This document shows positions 1 through 10,544 of a stretch of 64,000 bases of DNA, one piece after another (the stretch's first letter is position 1; every line of letters begins with the position of its first letter). A program made the translations under genes and the position numbers. Source of the DNA: Lyophyllum atratum (taxonomy: Eukaryota; Basidiomycota; Agaricomycetes; Agaricales; Lyophyllaceae); contig JACGCN010000023.1 in assembly GCA_014905825.1 (NCBI GenBank), positions 434,001-498,000 on the forward strand, written 5' to 3'. The notes under the pieces are model-generated. The model did no database searches. It saw nothing but the letters and a program-made list of their open reading frames with translations, and was not told where the DNA came from.

Positions 1-3000
1 CAGGCGTTGCCCACCCCGATCCACTTCCACCTGGCTTAGGCGATGGAGCGGGGCTGGCGCGCCATGATGGAGCGGTGGTGCGCAGATCGGCCAGTTTGCC
101 AAGGTTGGGTTGGGTGGGGGCGGATGCTGTGACGGTGCTAGAGAGAAGCGGGCTAGGGACGCGTGTATCAATACGGCGGAGGAGGCGGACACTGGGAGCG
201 AGGCGTTGTTAGATATGAAGTGACTCGTAGAGATGAAGTGGCACTAACCTTCTATGGGGTTCCTGATCAACCATCTGGGTATCCATCCTGTAGACGGCAG
301 CAAGCTATCACGAACCTGTCAGTAAGTATATCTGTGGATCTAAATAGAAGAACGTACATCATGAACAAACTTCCGTCGGTCGGCAGGCATAGGCGGGAGC
401 ACTTGCGTCTTCTTCTGCGTCGTCACAAACCTGCAAGGGTGGAAAACGAGTGAGAACCACCGAAAACAACAGAAATTCATATCCACTTACTCATCAAACG
501 CCTTCTCCACCACCCCCAAAAACTTCGCATTCGCCCTCGCAAACACCACAAGCTCCTCATGGTACGTCACCGTCGCCGCTTTCTCCCTCGATTCCGCTGT
601 GATGCCCAGCGCATCAGCGAGCCGCGCATTCCGCTTCGCGATCGCACAGTCGCTGTTGCATTTGGGCGCGGTCTGCTGGCGTCCGGCGGGCGTGGCGGTG
701 CTGCGGCCGCAGTGGACAGATTGGCGGAGACGTCCGCAGGGGCAGGCGAGTGTGATGAGGGAGGTGCAGGGCTCGTCTTCGGGGCAGCTTGAAGGGGCAT
801 GGCACGGAAGCGTGCAGGGATGATGTACAGGAAGACTGAATAAACAAAAGATAAGGTGAGTGGATTGCATGGGTGCATGGAGAGATAGACTACGTACCAG
901 CGTTTCCGTGACTTTCCACAGGGCGCGGTGCATGTGCCGCACTTGTCACCATGACAAAGTCGTTCACAGTGGTGGAACCCACAGTCCATCAGCCTACAGA
1001 AGCGATCTATCGTCAGCCGCTGATCCTGTAAGCAGGGGTAGAGAGAAAGTACTCACTTGCCACAAACGGCGCCACATGACACCTTCTCAGTCTCCAATGA
1101 ACAACGCACATTAGTCATCATCTTCTTTCCGCACGCGCACTGCTTTGTCGCGAGGAACGGGCATGGCGGGCATGGCCTCGGGTCTTCGTGGCACGCATGC
1201 TGGCTCTGCGGGTGCCCACACGGCGGGGGCGGCCGCGAGCACTGGTACGTACACCGCATCTGCGTCCCACAGGGGATTGGCGGCTCGAAAACCGTGCGTC
1301 CACAATAACAGACCATCTGCGAACAATTAAACCAGATCAATAACTCTCCATGAAAAGTAGAAGCAGCAGAAATCCTACCTCCTCAAACGAACTCCTCAAA
1401 CACGGCGGACACGCGCCCTTGTGATCCCGTTCCTCGCATGCGTGCAGGCCACACCCTAACATCTTCCCACAGACCAAATCGCACTCATGCAAGCCACCCT
1501 GCTCCTCCCCGACTCCCACTTCCGCCACTCCCGTCGCACGCTTCTTCCCCTTCTTCCCCGCGGCTGAAGCCAACGTCGCAAGCGGGCAGCACACCCGACG
1601 GCACTGATGCCTTCCACAGGCGCGAAGGGCCATACACTGTTTATCACACAGGATCTCGGTCGACTCGCGGAGCACCGAGCAGCGCACGCCCCGGGTGGTG
1701 CTCCCGCACCTGCACGGGCGCACGATTGGGACGGCGCAGGGTGGGCAAGGTCCTTCGTGGCACGGTGCAGCGCAGGCGTGATCGCAGCCTGAGAGTGGTT
1801 TGCTGCATGGAGAAGTACAGGTAGGGATAGGGGCCGTGCAGGAGGAGCGGGCGGGGAAGGTCTTGGGGTGTGTGTGGGGAAGCGGGGAGGACGGCGAACG
1901 AGCGATGGGATGCGCGCCGCAAGGGCAGGTAGTGATGAGAGACGGGGATAGAGGGCATACTCGGGATGAATGCGGTGGGTGACAGAATTCTTCGCATTTA
2001 TGGATGCCACAGTCGAAAGCACTGGTGTAATAAGCTCAGCGAATTGGAACTGGAAGAGGAATATGAATACACATACATTTGACAGCTGACCTCACATCCA
2101 TATCTCCCCGCCCAAGTACTTCCCTCCTTGCTGACACAGCGAATCTCCTCGCCTTCTCCGCATCCAATCTCCTTCGTGCATGATCCACACCAACACCTCA
2201 CCTCCTCCCTCACCAAGCATGCTGCGCATGGACCCTCGTGGCACACCTCCTCGCACACATGATTGCCACATCCGAGTTTTTGCCCACACACACTCCCACA
2301 AGAAAGATCGCGTCTCTTGCCCTTGTCCACACCGCATCTAAACGCCATAATCTTCTTCTGTGGGCAGTAGCACTCCAGACGCGTCGTGACTTGACAAGGC
2401 GGGCATGGGCCCGGATGGCATGGCAATGGACACGGATGCCCGCAGCCACTCTCGCGAACACGGGAGCATGGGTTGGCGCATGAGTGCGGCGTCGCAAGAC
2501 GCGGAGGCTTTGGTTCTGCCGTCGAATTACAGAAACACCTGTTAAATCGTTCAATCGGAGTGGCTAAAAAGGATTTAGAATCGTAGCTTACCAATACCCA
2601 GAGGGCACAATTTCTCGCTTTCCCTGGCACCCAGGGCAGCGCCAATCACCTTTCCTCCCTTCTTCACCTCTGGCTCGCCAAGCATTAGCCATGTCCTTGA
2701 CACTCTTCGCCGCCCACTCGCCGATGCACTTCACATGGAACGTGGTCCAACAGTACTGCTGCTCCTCAGTCTCCGCATCCGGCGGTCGAATGACAGGAAT
2801 CGAGGGAGAACAGGACCATGTCCTTTGCGCTGGAGTGATGGACGAAAAGCAGATGGGACAATCGGGGTAGGGAGGTGTGCGAAGATCGTGTGTCAACCGC
2901 GATGTCAGATCATCTGCTTCTCGTTCGATAGTTCGCGCATGAGCTTTGTTCCTATATTTATTGGCTGGTTTGTCGGACGAAGAAGGACCTGAACCAGGCT

Positions 3001-3433
3001 CTGTGAGGCCGGCATTGAATTTAGCACCACGACGGGGTGCCCTTCCTGCTGGCTGCGGCGGCCGGCTACCCCCTTCGATTTTCGTCGTCTCACCAGCATT
3101 CTCGGGCGATTTGCGTGCGTCGCCTGCATCGGTGGGATTTGGGGGATTCCTGCGCCTTGGAGTCCGTTTCTTCAGCGCATTATCTATGCTCCCCGTGTGT
3201 GATGGCCCAGGTTGAGAGCTCGAAGGGCTCGATCGCGCCTGTCCATCTGCATCTTCTCTAGGAGGTCTATATGGCCGACGTTGACGGTTAGGCGGCTCGT
3301 TTTCTCGAGGCTCCGTCAATGGATCAGCCGTTCTATTGGCGTTTCGTAGTCGATTGCGCGGAGGCCGTGGGCCTTTCTCTCTAGGAGTGATTTGGTTTTG
3401 AGTGCTGGTGGGTATCTCGAGGCCTGCTTCCAT
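1..3433 (-). CDS. FAP1/NFX1-type zinc-finger protein with RING-like and R3H domains, partial at left edge
   Basis: This is a NFX1/FAP1-family protein. Members are nuclear or cytoplasmic regulators; yeast Fap1 binds the FKBP12 prolyl isomerase. The start is the ATG at 3431-3433, followed by a disordered, basic, Pro-rich stretch. A RING-like Cys/His domain follows at about residues 190-272 (CPICFSS ... FHVKCIGEW ... WRCPGCQ). Then come many NF-X1 fingers of the form CGxHxCxxxCHxGPCxxC, for example CGHPCPLPCHPGPCPPC. Small C-terminal exons lie at 430..358, 304..249 and 191..<1, with GT/AG borders at 485-490 and 352-357. They read FDEFVTTQKKTQVLPPMP, then FVHDLAAVYRMDTQMVDQ, then RRIDTRVPSPLLS, which is a good R3H domain. 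The frame stays open to base 1, so the C-terminus is outside the window. Family assignment is firm; middle exon borders are approximate. Confidence 0.9.
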
Positions 3434-4045
3434 GCAATACAGAGTGCTGATAGTGTCGGAAATGCGGGGTGGGTATATGAACAATGAGCGGATGAAGAAG
3501 AGTTCCGCCGATTTTGTAGGCCGCCATCGCTGACTCAGCTTGCCAAATTTGCCCCGCATGACTCAGCCCGAGTTCGGTTAACCCTTGAACCGAACTCTTC
3601 GTCTGCGACGACTCGGCGACGACCAATGGACCATGGCAATGCGACGTACGCAAAAATGCTGTGATAAGGGCCTCAGTGATAAATTCTGACGGGATTCGAC
3701 TCGATGCATCCGTGACTCCTGGAACTGTGGAGGTACGAGTCCGACGTTTCTGCAAGCGCATTTGAAATTCCTACAATAATAAAAATTTTCGAAAAGGCCT
3801 TTTCCTTTCTTGACCAAATATTCTATACGATCTGTAATTATGGAGTTGATTCTGGATTCTGGCGCTCGGGTCCTCGACGTGAACCGATTTTTGTCTTTCA
3901 ATTTCAAAAAATAAGGGGCAAGTCATTTGCACCTCCGCGCGACCGGACTTGTCAGGTTCTCCAGTCATGGCTTGTCACAGACGCCTAGGTACGAGACCGA
4001 ACCAAAATGTGATGCAGACCAAGGAAAACTGGAAAGCTGGTACAT
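3434..4045. other. Intergenic, upstream of the FAP1-like gene
   Basis: The stretch lies 5' of the FAP1-like gene and should hold its promoter. It contains no open frame with recognisable content, and I could not place a convincing TATA box. The A/T-rich segment near 3771-3850 is the only compositional feature I noticed. Confidence 0.5.
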
Positions 4046-4147
4046 GACTGGTCCCTGAGTCGAACAGGGCTCCCCGCCAATGGAAATTCAAGGGTTCCGT
4101 AAAGCAAGTGATCTTCTGGTCGGCGATATACCGCTACGCAACCGGAC
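4046..4147 (-). ncRNA. tRNA-like element 1 (probable tRNA pseudogene or tRNA-derived repeat)
   Basis: Read on the minus strand, the element starts GTCCGGTTGCGTAGCGGT and ends CCCTGTTCGACTCAGGG plus ACCAGTC. It has an A-box/D-arm (GCG...CGC) and a perfect T-arm (CCCTG / TTCGACT / CAGGG). The acceptor stem pairs at 5 of 7 positions. CGCC pairs with GGCG around an insert of about 45 nt where the anticodon loop should be. No normal loop with U33 is visible, so a functional tRNA is unlikely. Polymerase III internal promoter boxes may survive. Confidence 0.5.
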
Positions 4148-4362
4148 TTAGTGCTGAGTACTGTTCATGGCCTGTTATATACACCCCGGCAACTGAAAAT
4201 GACATTAGAACGCGAGCCTTCTGGAGCTAAGAAGTGCGATATATATGCGACTCGGAGAATGCGAGAATTGAACTGTTTTTTTGTTGATGAGAGGGAAAGA
4301 CAGAGTTGAACGTTAACCTAAGCTTTGTATAAAAAAGAAATACATTCAATTTCGTCACTATC

Positions 4363-4457
4363 GTCTGGTCCCTGAGTCGAACAGGACTCTCCACCAAGTA
4401 TACATGTGGCTCCATCCCACAGATCTGGTGGCGCGTTGAACCGCTACGCAACCCGAC
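4363..4457 (-). ncRNA. tRNA-like element 2
   Basis: On the minus strand it runs from GTCGGGTTGCGTAGCGGTT to CTGTTCGACTCAGGG and ACCAGAC. The D-arm is slightly damaged. The T-loop TTCGACT is intact and the acceptor stem has one mismatch. It lies in the first copy of the 627-bp duplication and is the counterpart of the element at 4990-5083. The anticodon region carries an insert of about 30 nt and lacks a normal U33. A tRNA-derived repeat or tRNA pseudogene is the best reading. Confidence 0.5.
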
Positions 4458-4626
4458 TTGGTAAACGGTACTGCCTGGGGTCGGTTAAACTCACCTGAAC
4501 ACGACGATACCAAGTGCTCCGAGTCCGAAGGCCAGTCAGCTTCGACGATGTACTAATCTGTAGAAGAGTGGTAGAGAAGTATAGATAAGAAGCTCGTCGA
4601 GGTGTACGTTGGTCAGGGTATAACAC

Positions 4627-4779
4627 GCATCGCACTGTCCGCGAATGTGACAGGTTCTCCGCCGAATAGTTCGTAAGCCTCTCAGATTCTGGCGGCGCGA
4701 TGGACATAGCGAAGAGACAGTCTTGGGTGAATGGCTAAGTGACCTTCTGGCCGGGCGATATACCGCTACGCAACCAGAC
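4627..4779 (-). ncRNA. Long degenerate tRNA-like element
   Basis: The 5' half (minus strand from 4779) reads GTCTGGTTGCGTAGCGGTAT and matches the compact elements. About 120 bp further, GGCGGAGAACCTGT aligns with their T-arm region (GGTGGAGAGTCCTGT), but the T-arm is destroyed. It looks like the same tRNA-like unit expanded by an insertion at the anticodon position. A decayed partner of its 3' part lies near 5269-5306 in the second duplicate. Confidence 0.35.
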
Positions 4780-4989
4780 TTGGTGATGAGTACTGCTCGT
4801 GGACTGTTATATACACCCTGGCAACTGGAAATGACATCGGAACGCGAGCCTCCTGGAGATAAGAAGTGCGATATGCGACTCGGAGAATGCGAGAATTGAA
4901 CTGTTTTTTTTGTTGATGAGAGGGAAAGGCAGGGTTGAACGTTAACCTAGAGCTTTGTATAAAAAAGACATACATACAGCGTCACCATC

Positions 4990-5083
4990 GTCTGGTCCCT
5001 GAGTCGAACAGGACTCTCCACCAAGTATACATGTGGCTCCATCCCACAGATCTGGCGGCGCGTTAACCGCTACGCAACCAGAC
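4990..5083 (-). ncRNA. tRNA-like element 3, best preserved
   Basis: On the minus strand, GTCTGGT at the 5' end pairs perfectly over 7 bp with ACCAGAC at the 3' end. The D-arm pairs as GCGT/ACGC around AGCGGTTA, matching the D-arm of elongator tRNA-Met-like genes. The T-arm is TCCTG/CAGGG with loop TTCGACT. CCGCC pairs with GGTGG as an anticodon stem, enclosing about 31 nt, long enough for a 7-nt loop plus an intron. The 5' side of the loop reads AGATCTG and has no U at position 33, so no anticodon can be assigned. It could be a pseudogene, a SINE head or an unusual tRNA-like RNA. Confidence 0.5.
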
Positions 5084-5557
5084 TTGGTAAACGGTACTGC
5101 TTGGGGTCGGTTGAACTCACCTGAACACCGACGACACCGAGTGTTCCGAGTCCGAAGGCCAGTCAGCTTCGACAATGCACTGATCTGTAGAAGAGTGGTG
5201 GCAGAGAAGTGAAAATAAGAAGCTCCATCAAAAAAGGTGTACTTTTGTCATGGTACGATACACATCGTCCCGTCCGCGAATGGAACAGGTCCTCCGCCGA
5301 TTAGTTCTTAGGCCTCTCGAATCCTGGCGGCGTGATGGACATAGCGAAGAGACTGAATAAATGGTCCTCATTGCGGGGGGATAAAATACGTCTGAGGATG
5401 ATGATAAGTCAAAATCCCTTCGGACTGGACGATAGGCAGGCGAGCAATGCAGACTCCCCGTTGAAGTTTGAACATACAGAGCTGCGAGGAACATGTTGTG
5501 TATTCATCGTCCAGCCCAAAAACCAAGGTTCAAAATCTGTTTGTCATCGTCTTGATC

Positions 5558-5640
5558 GTCCAGACCCTGAGTCGAACAGGGCGCCCGAGACAGTACGACC
5601 GGATCTGTTGGGGCAGCGATATCCATGTACGCCACAGGAC
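5558..5640 (-). ncRNA. tRNA-like element 4
   Basis: It lies outside the duplicated unit but shares its design. The minus strand begins GTCCTGTGGCGTACATGG and ends CCCTGTTCGACTCAGGG and TCTGGAC. The T-arm is perfect, the D-arm GCG/CGC is retained and the acceptor pairs at 5 of 7 positions. GCCC pairs with GGGC around an enlarged anticodon loop without a normal U33. It is probably a diverged relative of the elements at 4046-5083. Confidence 0.4.
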
Positions 5641-6137
5641 CTGACAAGGCATCAGGCCTGTTCAACGATGATAAGTCGGTCGTCAAGTCGAAGCAGCCAT
5701 AATGGGCGTAGATGGGTAAGTGACCATGCAAGAGACTGACACCCCAATGCATCCGCAGGTCGAGTTCCCATATCTTAGCGGACACCGATAGATACCAGCA
5801 TCGACGTCTTATTACCCAAAGTCCAGTAAAGTGTATATGTAAGGAGCGTAAGGGGTGAGGGCGAGAATAATTCAGATGCATATGAGAGACAGGTGTGAGA
5901 GACGAGTGTGATGCGTACGTGCGTGCTGTATGTATATATAATATTCATGCATAGTGTCCAAAACCAGAGAAGCAAAGATAACCAAGAGAGCTGAAAGAGT
6001 CTATGAGGTGGGGAGCAGGCATCATCGTCGTAAAACAGGGGGGTACGAGTACGTCGAGGCGATGCGCGTGATATGATGCACCATCTAGGGGCTGGTATCT
6101 TTCCGTGGAGGCAGGGGTACAGATGCGCGTGTGATGC
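5641..6137. other. Intergenic, no gene seen
   Basis: The stretch lies downstream of the DUF7137-like gene, which is on the minus strand. It may contain that gene's 3' UTR. Open frames here are short and featureless. Confidence 0.4.
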
Positions 6138-6912
6138 TCAGCGCCAATGTCGCAGGAGACCGAAGCCGGAGAGGAACATGATGAGGAAGGTCGCGCAGAT
6201 GCTCACGAGCAGCGGGTTCGCTGCGTACGCCGACCACGCTGCGCTACACGTTGTACACGACCAGCCTGCAAGATATCGCCAACATCAGTCCCATTTTCAA
6301 AACCCCCATATAAAATCAATATAACATACCATCAGCGAGGCCCGTGTACGTCTGCGGCGTGTACAGCGCGAACTTCAGCCCCGTATTCGCCTGCATATAC
6401 CCCGGCGCCCTCCCCGCCCCCGGGCCCCTATCGTCCCATATTTGCAGAGTATACTGTGCCGGCGCCAGCGGCGTATTCGGGTGATTCTGCTGATACGAGA
6501 ACAAATCCCACACCACCTCCGTCGCCGTCCCAGGGATGACGCCGTCCGTCGGGCCCACGGGGTAGGTGTTGCCGTTCTCGCATACGGCGCTGACGGTGAG
6601 GTGGGTGGGGGTGACCTGGATGAAGGAGAAGTTCCAGCCGAAGGTGACGAAGTTGGAGGGGGCGATTTTGTAAAAGGAGGTGGCGGTTTGGGGGGGCTGG
6701 GTTATGGTGAGGAGGCCGGCGGGGGCGGTGATGGGGATGGAGATGCGGGTGCTGGTGGTGGCGGAGGGGTTTGGGTTGGAGTTGGAGTTGGCGGGTGAGG
6801 TTTGGGGGTTTTGGGGGTTCTGGCCATTGGGAGGGTTCTGAGGGTTCTGGCCGTTGGGTGGGTTCTGGCCGGCGGGTGGGTTTTGGGTGGGTGGGTTGGT
6901 GGGCTGCGGCAT
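6138..6912 (-). CDS. DUF7137-like protein with C-terminal membrane anchor
   Basis: The protein has about 236 residues from the ATG at 6910-6912. The N-terminus is a Pro/Asn/Gln tract with repeated NGQNP-type units, then a Ser/Asn linker. The core (around TQPPQTATSFYKIAP, FVTFGWNFS, YTLQIWDDRG) matches the fungal DUF7137 domain as I recall it. An intron follows, with GTATGT donor at 6329 and acceptor before 6265. The last exon encodes a transmembrane helix (LLVSICATFLIMFLSGFGLL) and ends at 6138. This suggests a cell-surface or secretory-pathway protein. Such proteins usually carry a signal peptide, and none is present at this start. A further upstream exon is probable, but I could not identify it between 6913 and 7300. 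Confidence 0.7.
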
Positions 6913-8189
6913 TGGGCAGACTGTGAGGGGGAAGGGATGGGAAGGCAAGGGCAGAGAACGCCGTGCGACGATGGCGATGAGCACGCACCGTTGTTATGAT
7001 TAGTCAGCTTTTCCACTTATTCCTGGACCCTCCATGTGATCTTCAGCTTCTTGTCTTCTTCCCAGTTTCATCTGCAACACGGAGAGGAAAGAGGCTGCTA
7101 ACCATCTCTTCGACGCTGCGTACGCTCCTCCGATTCCTAAAACCCGGTCCAGAAACGTCGAAGGTGTGATTGTTAACGAGTCTGGGTTATCTGTTTACTC
7201 TTGACATTTATCGACCCTGCTGCAAAGCGCTAAGGTCGTTGTTGTAAAGGGGTGTCTATAACTGACATATTCATGGAGATGTCGTCTCACATGTCATCTA
7301 CGGCCGCAGCTTTACCCAAGCTGGGGATCATTGAGGAATCAACTCTACACGTAACATGAAATATCATAATACTTGATCAGCTGCAGGCTCGCTCATAATT
7401 TATAAAGGGCATCTGCCATCGCGGCTCGACGTGCGCCACAAGATCCTACCAAGCCCTTGGTAAGATGCCTGTCTCTTCTGTCTCCTTTGGACCTAGAGGT
7501 TATCTTGCCTGTATAGTGGCCGTTTACCCGAATATTGGGGGATAACAATCAATGTTTCATCCTTCATTCCTCCTTTCTAAGTAGCACTTCATAGATGCGG
7601 ATGACGGCCCCACTCCCTCATGCATGTTCCTGCGATTGGTTGACTGTCGCTTTTAGCCGCCTTGTCAATTCGGTTGATAGGGGAGGAGTCGGAAGCCATG
7701 GCAATCACCCAGGCCCTTGTAAGCAATTGCTCATGGGTGATGACTGCGTCCCACGGCTGTCTATACGCCAATCCTTGAGTAGTAATCATTGTCTTTGGTA
7801 CTTATGATGATTCATACTGCCGTACGGCACAGAAAAAGGGTGAAGAGGGAGGGAGCATTCGGGGACTGGGTATCACGCCGGGCGATCATTTGATTGACTT
7901 TTGATCGTGGTAGCAGATAACCGGAGGGTGTGCCCAATTCGCATAGGAATTTTTCGTCAGTGCATCGTTCCTGCACCCTTACGGTGAATCTGAGTTGCCT
8001 GATATCAATCTGAGCTCGCGTAGGGTTCGATATCCCCCGAAAGGTTAAGAGAGCAACCACGGTCTGATCTTCTTCTTTCCCCCCTTCAAGTTCAACGCGC
8101 GCATCAGCAGCCCCGACGAGTGCTTGGACGAGTTTGTTAGTCCTGTTCTTACCTTCCATCCGTGGTCTCACCGGTCTTTCATCAGCATT
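6913..8189. other. Divergent intergenic region
   Basis: It separates the minus-strand DUF7137-like gene from the plus-strand Ser/Pro-rich gene and probably holds both promoters. A missing signal-peptide exon of the DUF7137-like gene may lie in 6913-7300. I saw no RNA gene or repeat. Confidence 0.4.
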
Positions 8190-10544
8190 ATGGCGCTATC
8201 TGTCTCAGGTTTTCCTGAGCCCCTGCGCCAGCCCCCAGTGGAAGACGCTGAGCCATCACTCCTCGCCTTGAGGGGCCTGTTTGGCAAAAAGCCCGAATCA
8301 AAACCGCCTTCTCGTCAAAACACGGAGGCAGTCATACTACCCCCATCCCCATCGCCCCCTTCCTCCACGCCACGCACGTCCCAGATGCTCGCCAGCCACG
8401 ACGAGCAAGCGTACATCGCACAAATGGCCCTCCACAACCCCGAGCCCCTGCCCCCCATTCCGCATCAGCGACCACGGCAGATCAGCCTCACTCGCAGGAC
8501 ACCCCCGCCCGTCAAGCGTCAACCAAGCCTGGGCAGACTCGAGATTGGCTCTTCCTCCCGTGTGGCCGCAAGCGGGTCGTCGTCGTCGCACGCTCTCCCG
8601 AAACCGCCTACGGTGGTCGTGCAGGAGTGGTCCACAAGGACCCAGGAACCAACACTAGCGCACCCACGCCCACTTCCTGCAGTGCCCACCCCGGGACCCA
8701 TTGTAGAAAGCAGCAAGAGCGCAGCCATGAGAGTGGCTAATACACATCGCCCACCGACGTCAAAGGTGCTCATGACGGGCGCATCGCGGCCACGAGCAGC
8801 GACCACAGCCCCGCATGCCGTGAGCGTACGATACCAACCGATGGCCGTTGATCCTACAGAGTCGCAGGCTGGACCATCATCATCATCATCGTCATCAGCC
8901 GCCGCCACATCTTCATCGTCTTCATCGGGAGCAGCATCTACATCAGCATCGTCGGACTCTACTACCACTGGCGCCACCACCATCACCATTAACCAGAATC
9001 AGAGCCAGATCCGACCTCTGCCCCGCATCCCGCCCGCATCCGCAGTGCAGCCCTCCTCCCACCTTCTACCGCCTCACGTTCCCCGTCCCGCACGTGTCAA
9101 ACGCCCTAAAACTAGCCCGAGCTCCAGTGCAGGCTTCGGCAGTGCAGTTCGCTCGCCGTTTGATGCTGTGCCCAGCTCATGGGCGTCTCGTCCGGTAGAT
9201 CTCAATCCATCACAACCCGTCGCATCTTCATCCACCGCCGGTTCATCATCCCATGCATCTAGCTCACAGGCCTCGAGCTCGTACGGATCCACGAGCACAG
9301 CCCCACATAAACGTACCCTCCCTACCCCCCGCCCCCGTTCGCATTCGCGGTCCCGCCGAGATCACTCGGCCGATGCACTGGCATCAGGTTCAGGGTCAGG
9401 CTCCCGCAGTGCCACCAGCCCCATCCGCCGTGCCCCACCCAGCCGCCTCCCCGGCAGCTACAGCACCCCCGCAACTCCCACAATAGGCATGTCGCCCCCC
9501 GGCTCCGCCCGTCGCACATCCACACGCGCCCCAGGCTCGGGCTCGGGCTACAATTCCTCCTCCCCCACGAGCTCCCCCCGCGTCGGTCACCCACCCCCCA
9601 ACCGCTTCCTTGCAAACCTCGGTGCGCCCTCCACGGCCAAAATCGACGAGGAATCCGCCAGCATCCGGTCGCAGGCCCCGGACTCGCCACCCCGCCCTAG
9701 CACAGAGACCTCCCGGGCCTTGCACGAGCACCCCCCGGGTATGACGGAGCCCTTCGTGGATGACCAGGACCACTCCTCTGTTCTGTCAAGGAGCCCCTCG
9801 CCGATGCGCTACGCCCGCCCGTCCTCCCGCGGGTCCTTTTCGGATGAAGACTTTTCTGATTCGCGGAGCCGCTCTCGCAATCGCCATCCGACGCGGGGCC
9901 AGCTCAGGGCGTACCGTCGTTCGTACCGGGCGCCACCGAAGAGCGTGTCTAGGAGCCCGTCGCCGATCGCGTATGCGAAGCGGAATTCGCTGGAGGCGGA
10001 TGTGCATCTGGATGTGGACACCGATATGGACTGGGGACTCGCGCTGGAGGATGGTAGGGAGAATGGGGCGGTGGGCCCTGTGAGGAGGCATACGCAGCCA
10101 AGGTCGTATCAGTTTGATTACAAGGCGGCGCAGGAGGCGTCGCCGTTTGTGAGGGGTGGGTTGGAGGAGGTGGGGAGGGAGAAGGAGGGGAGGGAAGGGA
10201 AGGAGGTGAGGAAGAGTGCGGGGTCGGGGAAGTCGGGGAAGAGGAGTAAGAGCAAGAGCTCGAGTAAGACGAACTCGCATACCAACTCGCTGACGCACTC
10301 GATCTCGACCTCGATATCTGGGGAGCTCAGACCCTCGCGGAGCCGATCGCCACGGCGCTCGCGGATGGGCACGCCCACGGGGAGCGTGATTGACATATCA
10401 TCACCGACGACGCTGGCTGGGTCCTACCATGACCTCGTGCATGAGAAGGAGAAGACGGAGGGGCGCAAGAAGCAGAGGGGGAGCAAGGAAGGGATGCGCA
10501 GGTCAGTGCACGACCCTTTTGTGCCGTATTTGTATGGGACTTAG
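8190..10544 (+). CDS. Ser/Pro-rich intrinsically disordered protein of unknown function
   Basis: The ATG at 8190 opens an uninterrupted frame of about 784 residues; an upstream in-frame start at 8124 is not ATG. The protein is low complexity: Pro/Ser/Arg-rich with Ser runs (about residues 230-265, from a TCA/TCG microsatellite at 8875-8960). It contains several SPSP and RSRS motifs of the kind that serve as phosphorylation sites. The more ordered stretches are the N-terminus (LLALRGLFGKK) and an acidic patch (VHLDVDTDMDWGLALEDG). I recognise no domain. The stop at 10542-10544 coincides with the AG of a possible 43-nt intron (10502-10544); splicing it would add about 90 residues and end at 10815. 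A regulatory or scaffold role is only a guess. Confidence 0.75.
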   Translation: MALSVSGFPEPLRQPPVEDAEPSLLALRGLFGKKPESKPPSRQNTEAVILPPSPSPPSSTPRTSQMLASHDEQAYIAQMALHNPEPLPPIPHQRPRQISLTRRTPPPVKRQPSLGRLEIGSSSRVAASGSSSSHALPKPPTVVVQEWSTRTQEPTLAHPRPLPAVPTPGPIVESSKSAAMRVANTHRPPTSKVLMTGASRPRAATTAPHAVSVRYQPMAVDPTESQAGPSSSSSSSAAATSSSSSSGAASTSASSDSTTTGATTITINQNQSQIRPLPRIPPASAVQPSSHLLPPHVPRPARVKRPKTSPSSSAGFGSAVRSPFDAVPSSWASRPVDLNPSQPVASSSTAGSSSHASSSQASSSYGSTSTAPHKRTLPTPRPRSHSRSRRDHSADALASGSGSGSRSATSPIRRAPPSRLPGSYSTPATPTIGMSPPGSARRTSTRAPGSGSGYNSSSPTSSPRVGHPPPNRFLANLGAPSTAKIDEESASIRSQAPDSPPRPSTETSRALHEHPPGMTEPFVDDQDHSSVLSRSPSPMRYARPSSRGSFSDEDFSDSRSRSRNRHPTRGQLRAYRRSYRAPPKSVSRSPSPIAYAKRNSLEADVHLDVDTDMDWGLALEDGRENGAVGPVRRHTQPRSYQFDYKAAQEASPFVRGGLEEVGREKEGREGKEVRKSAGSGKSGKRSKSKSSSKTNSHTNSLTHSISTSISGELRPSRSRSPRRSRMGTPTGSVIDISSPTTLAGSYHDLVHEKEKTEGRKKQRGSKEGMRRSVHDPFVPYLYGT

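Larger units (their letters stand above)
4108..5340. repeat. Diverged tandem duplication, period about 627-632 bp
   Basis: Two adjacent copies, roughly 4108-4740 and 4740-5340, share long blocks at about 90 percent identity by eye. Markers include GTCTGGTCCCTGAGTCGAAC at 4363 and 4990 (offset 627) and GCGATATACCGCTACGCAAC at 4123 and 4755 (offset 632). Each copy holds one compact tRNA-like element and one longer, decayed one on the minus strand. The second copy is cut short near 5340. No coding capacity is evident. Confidence 0.85.
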
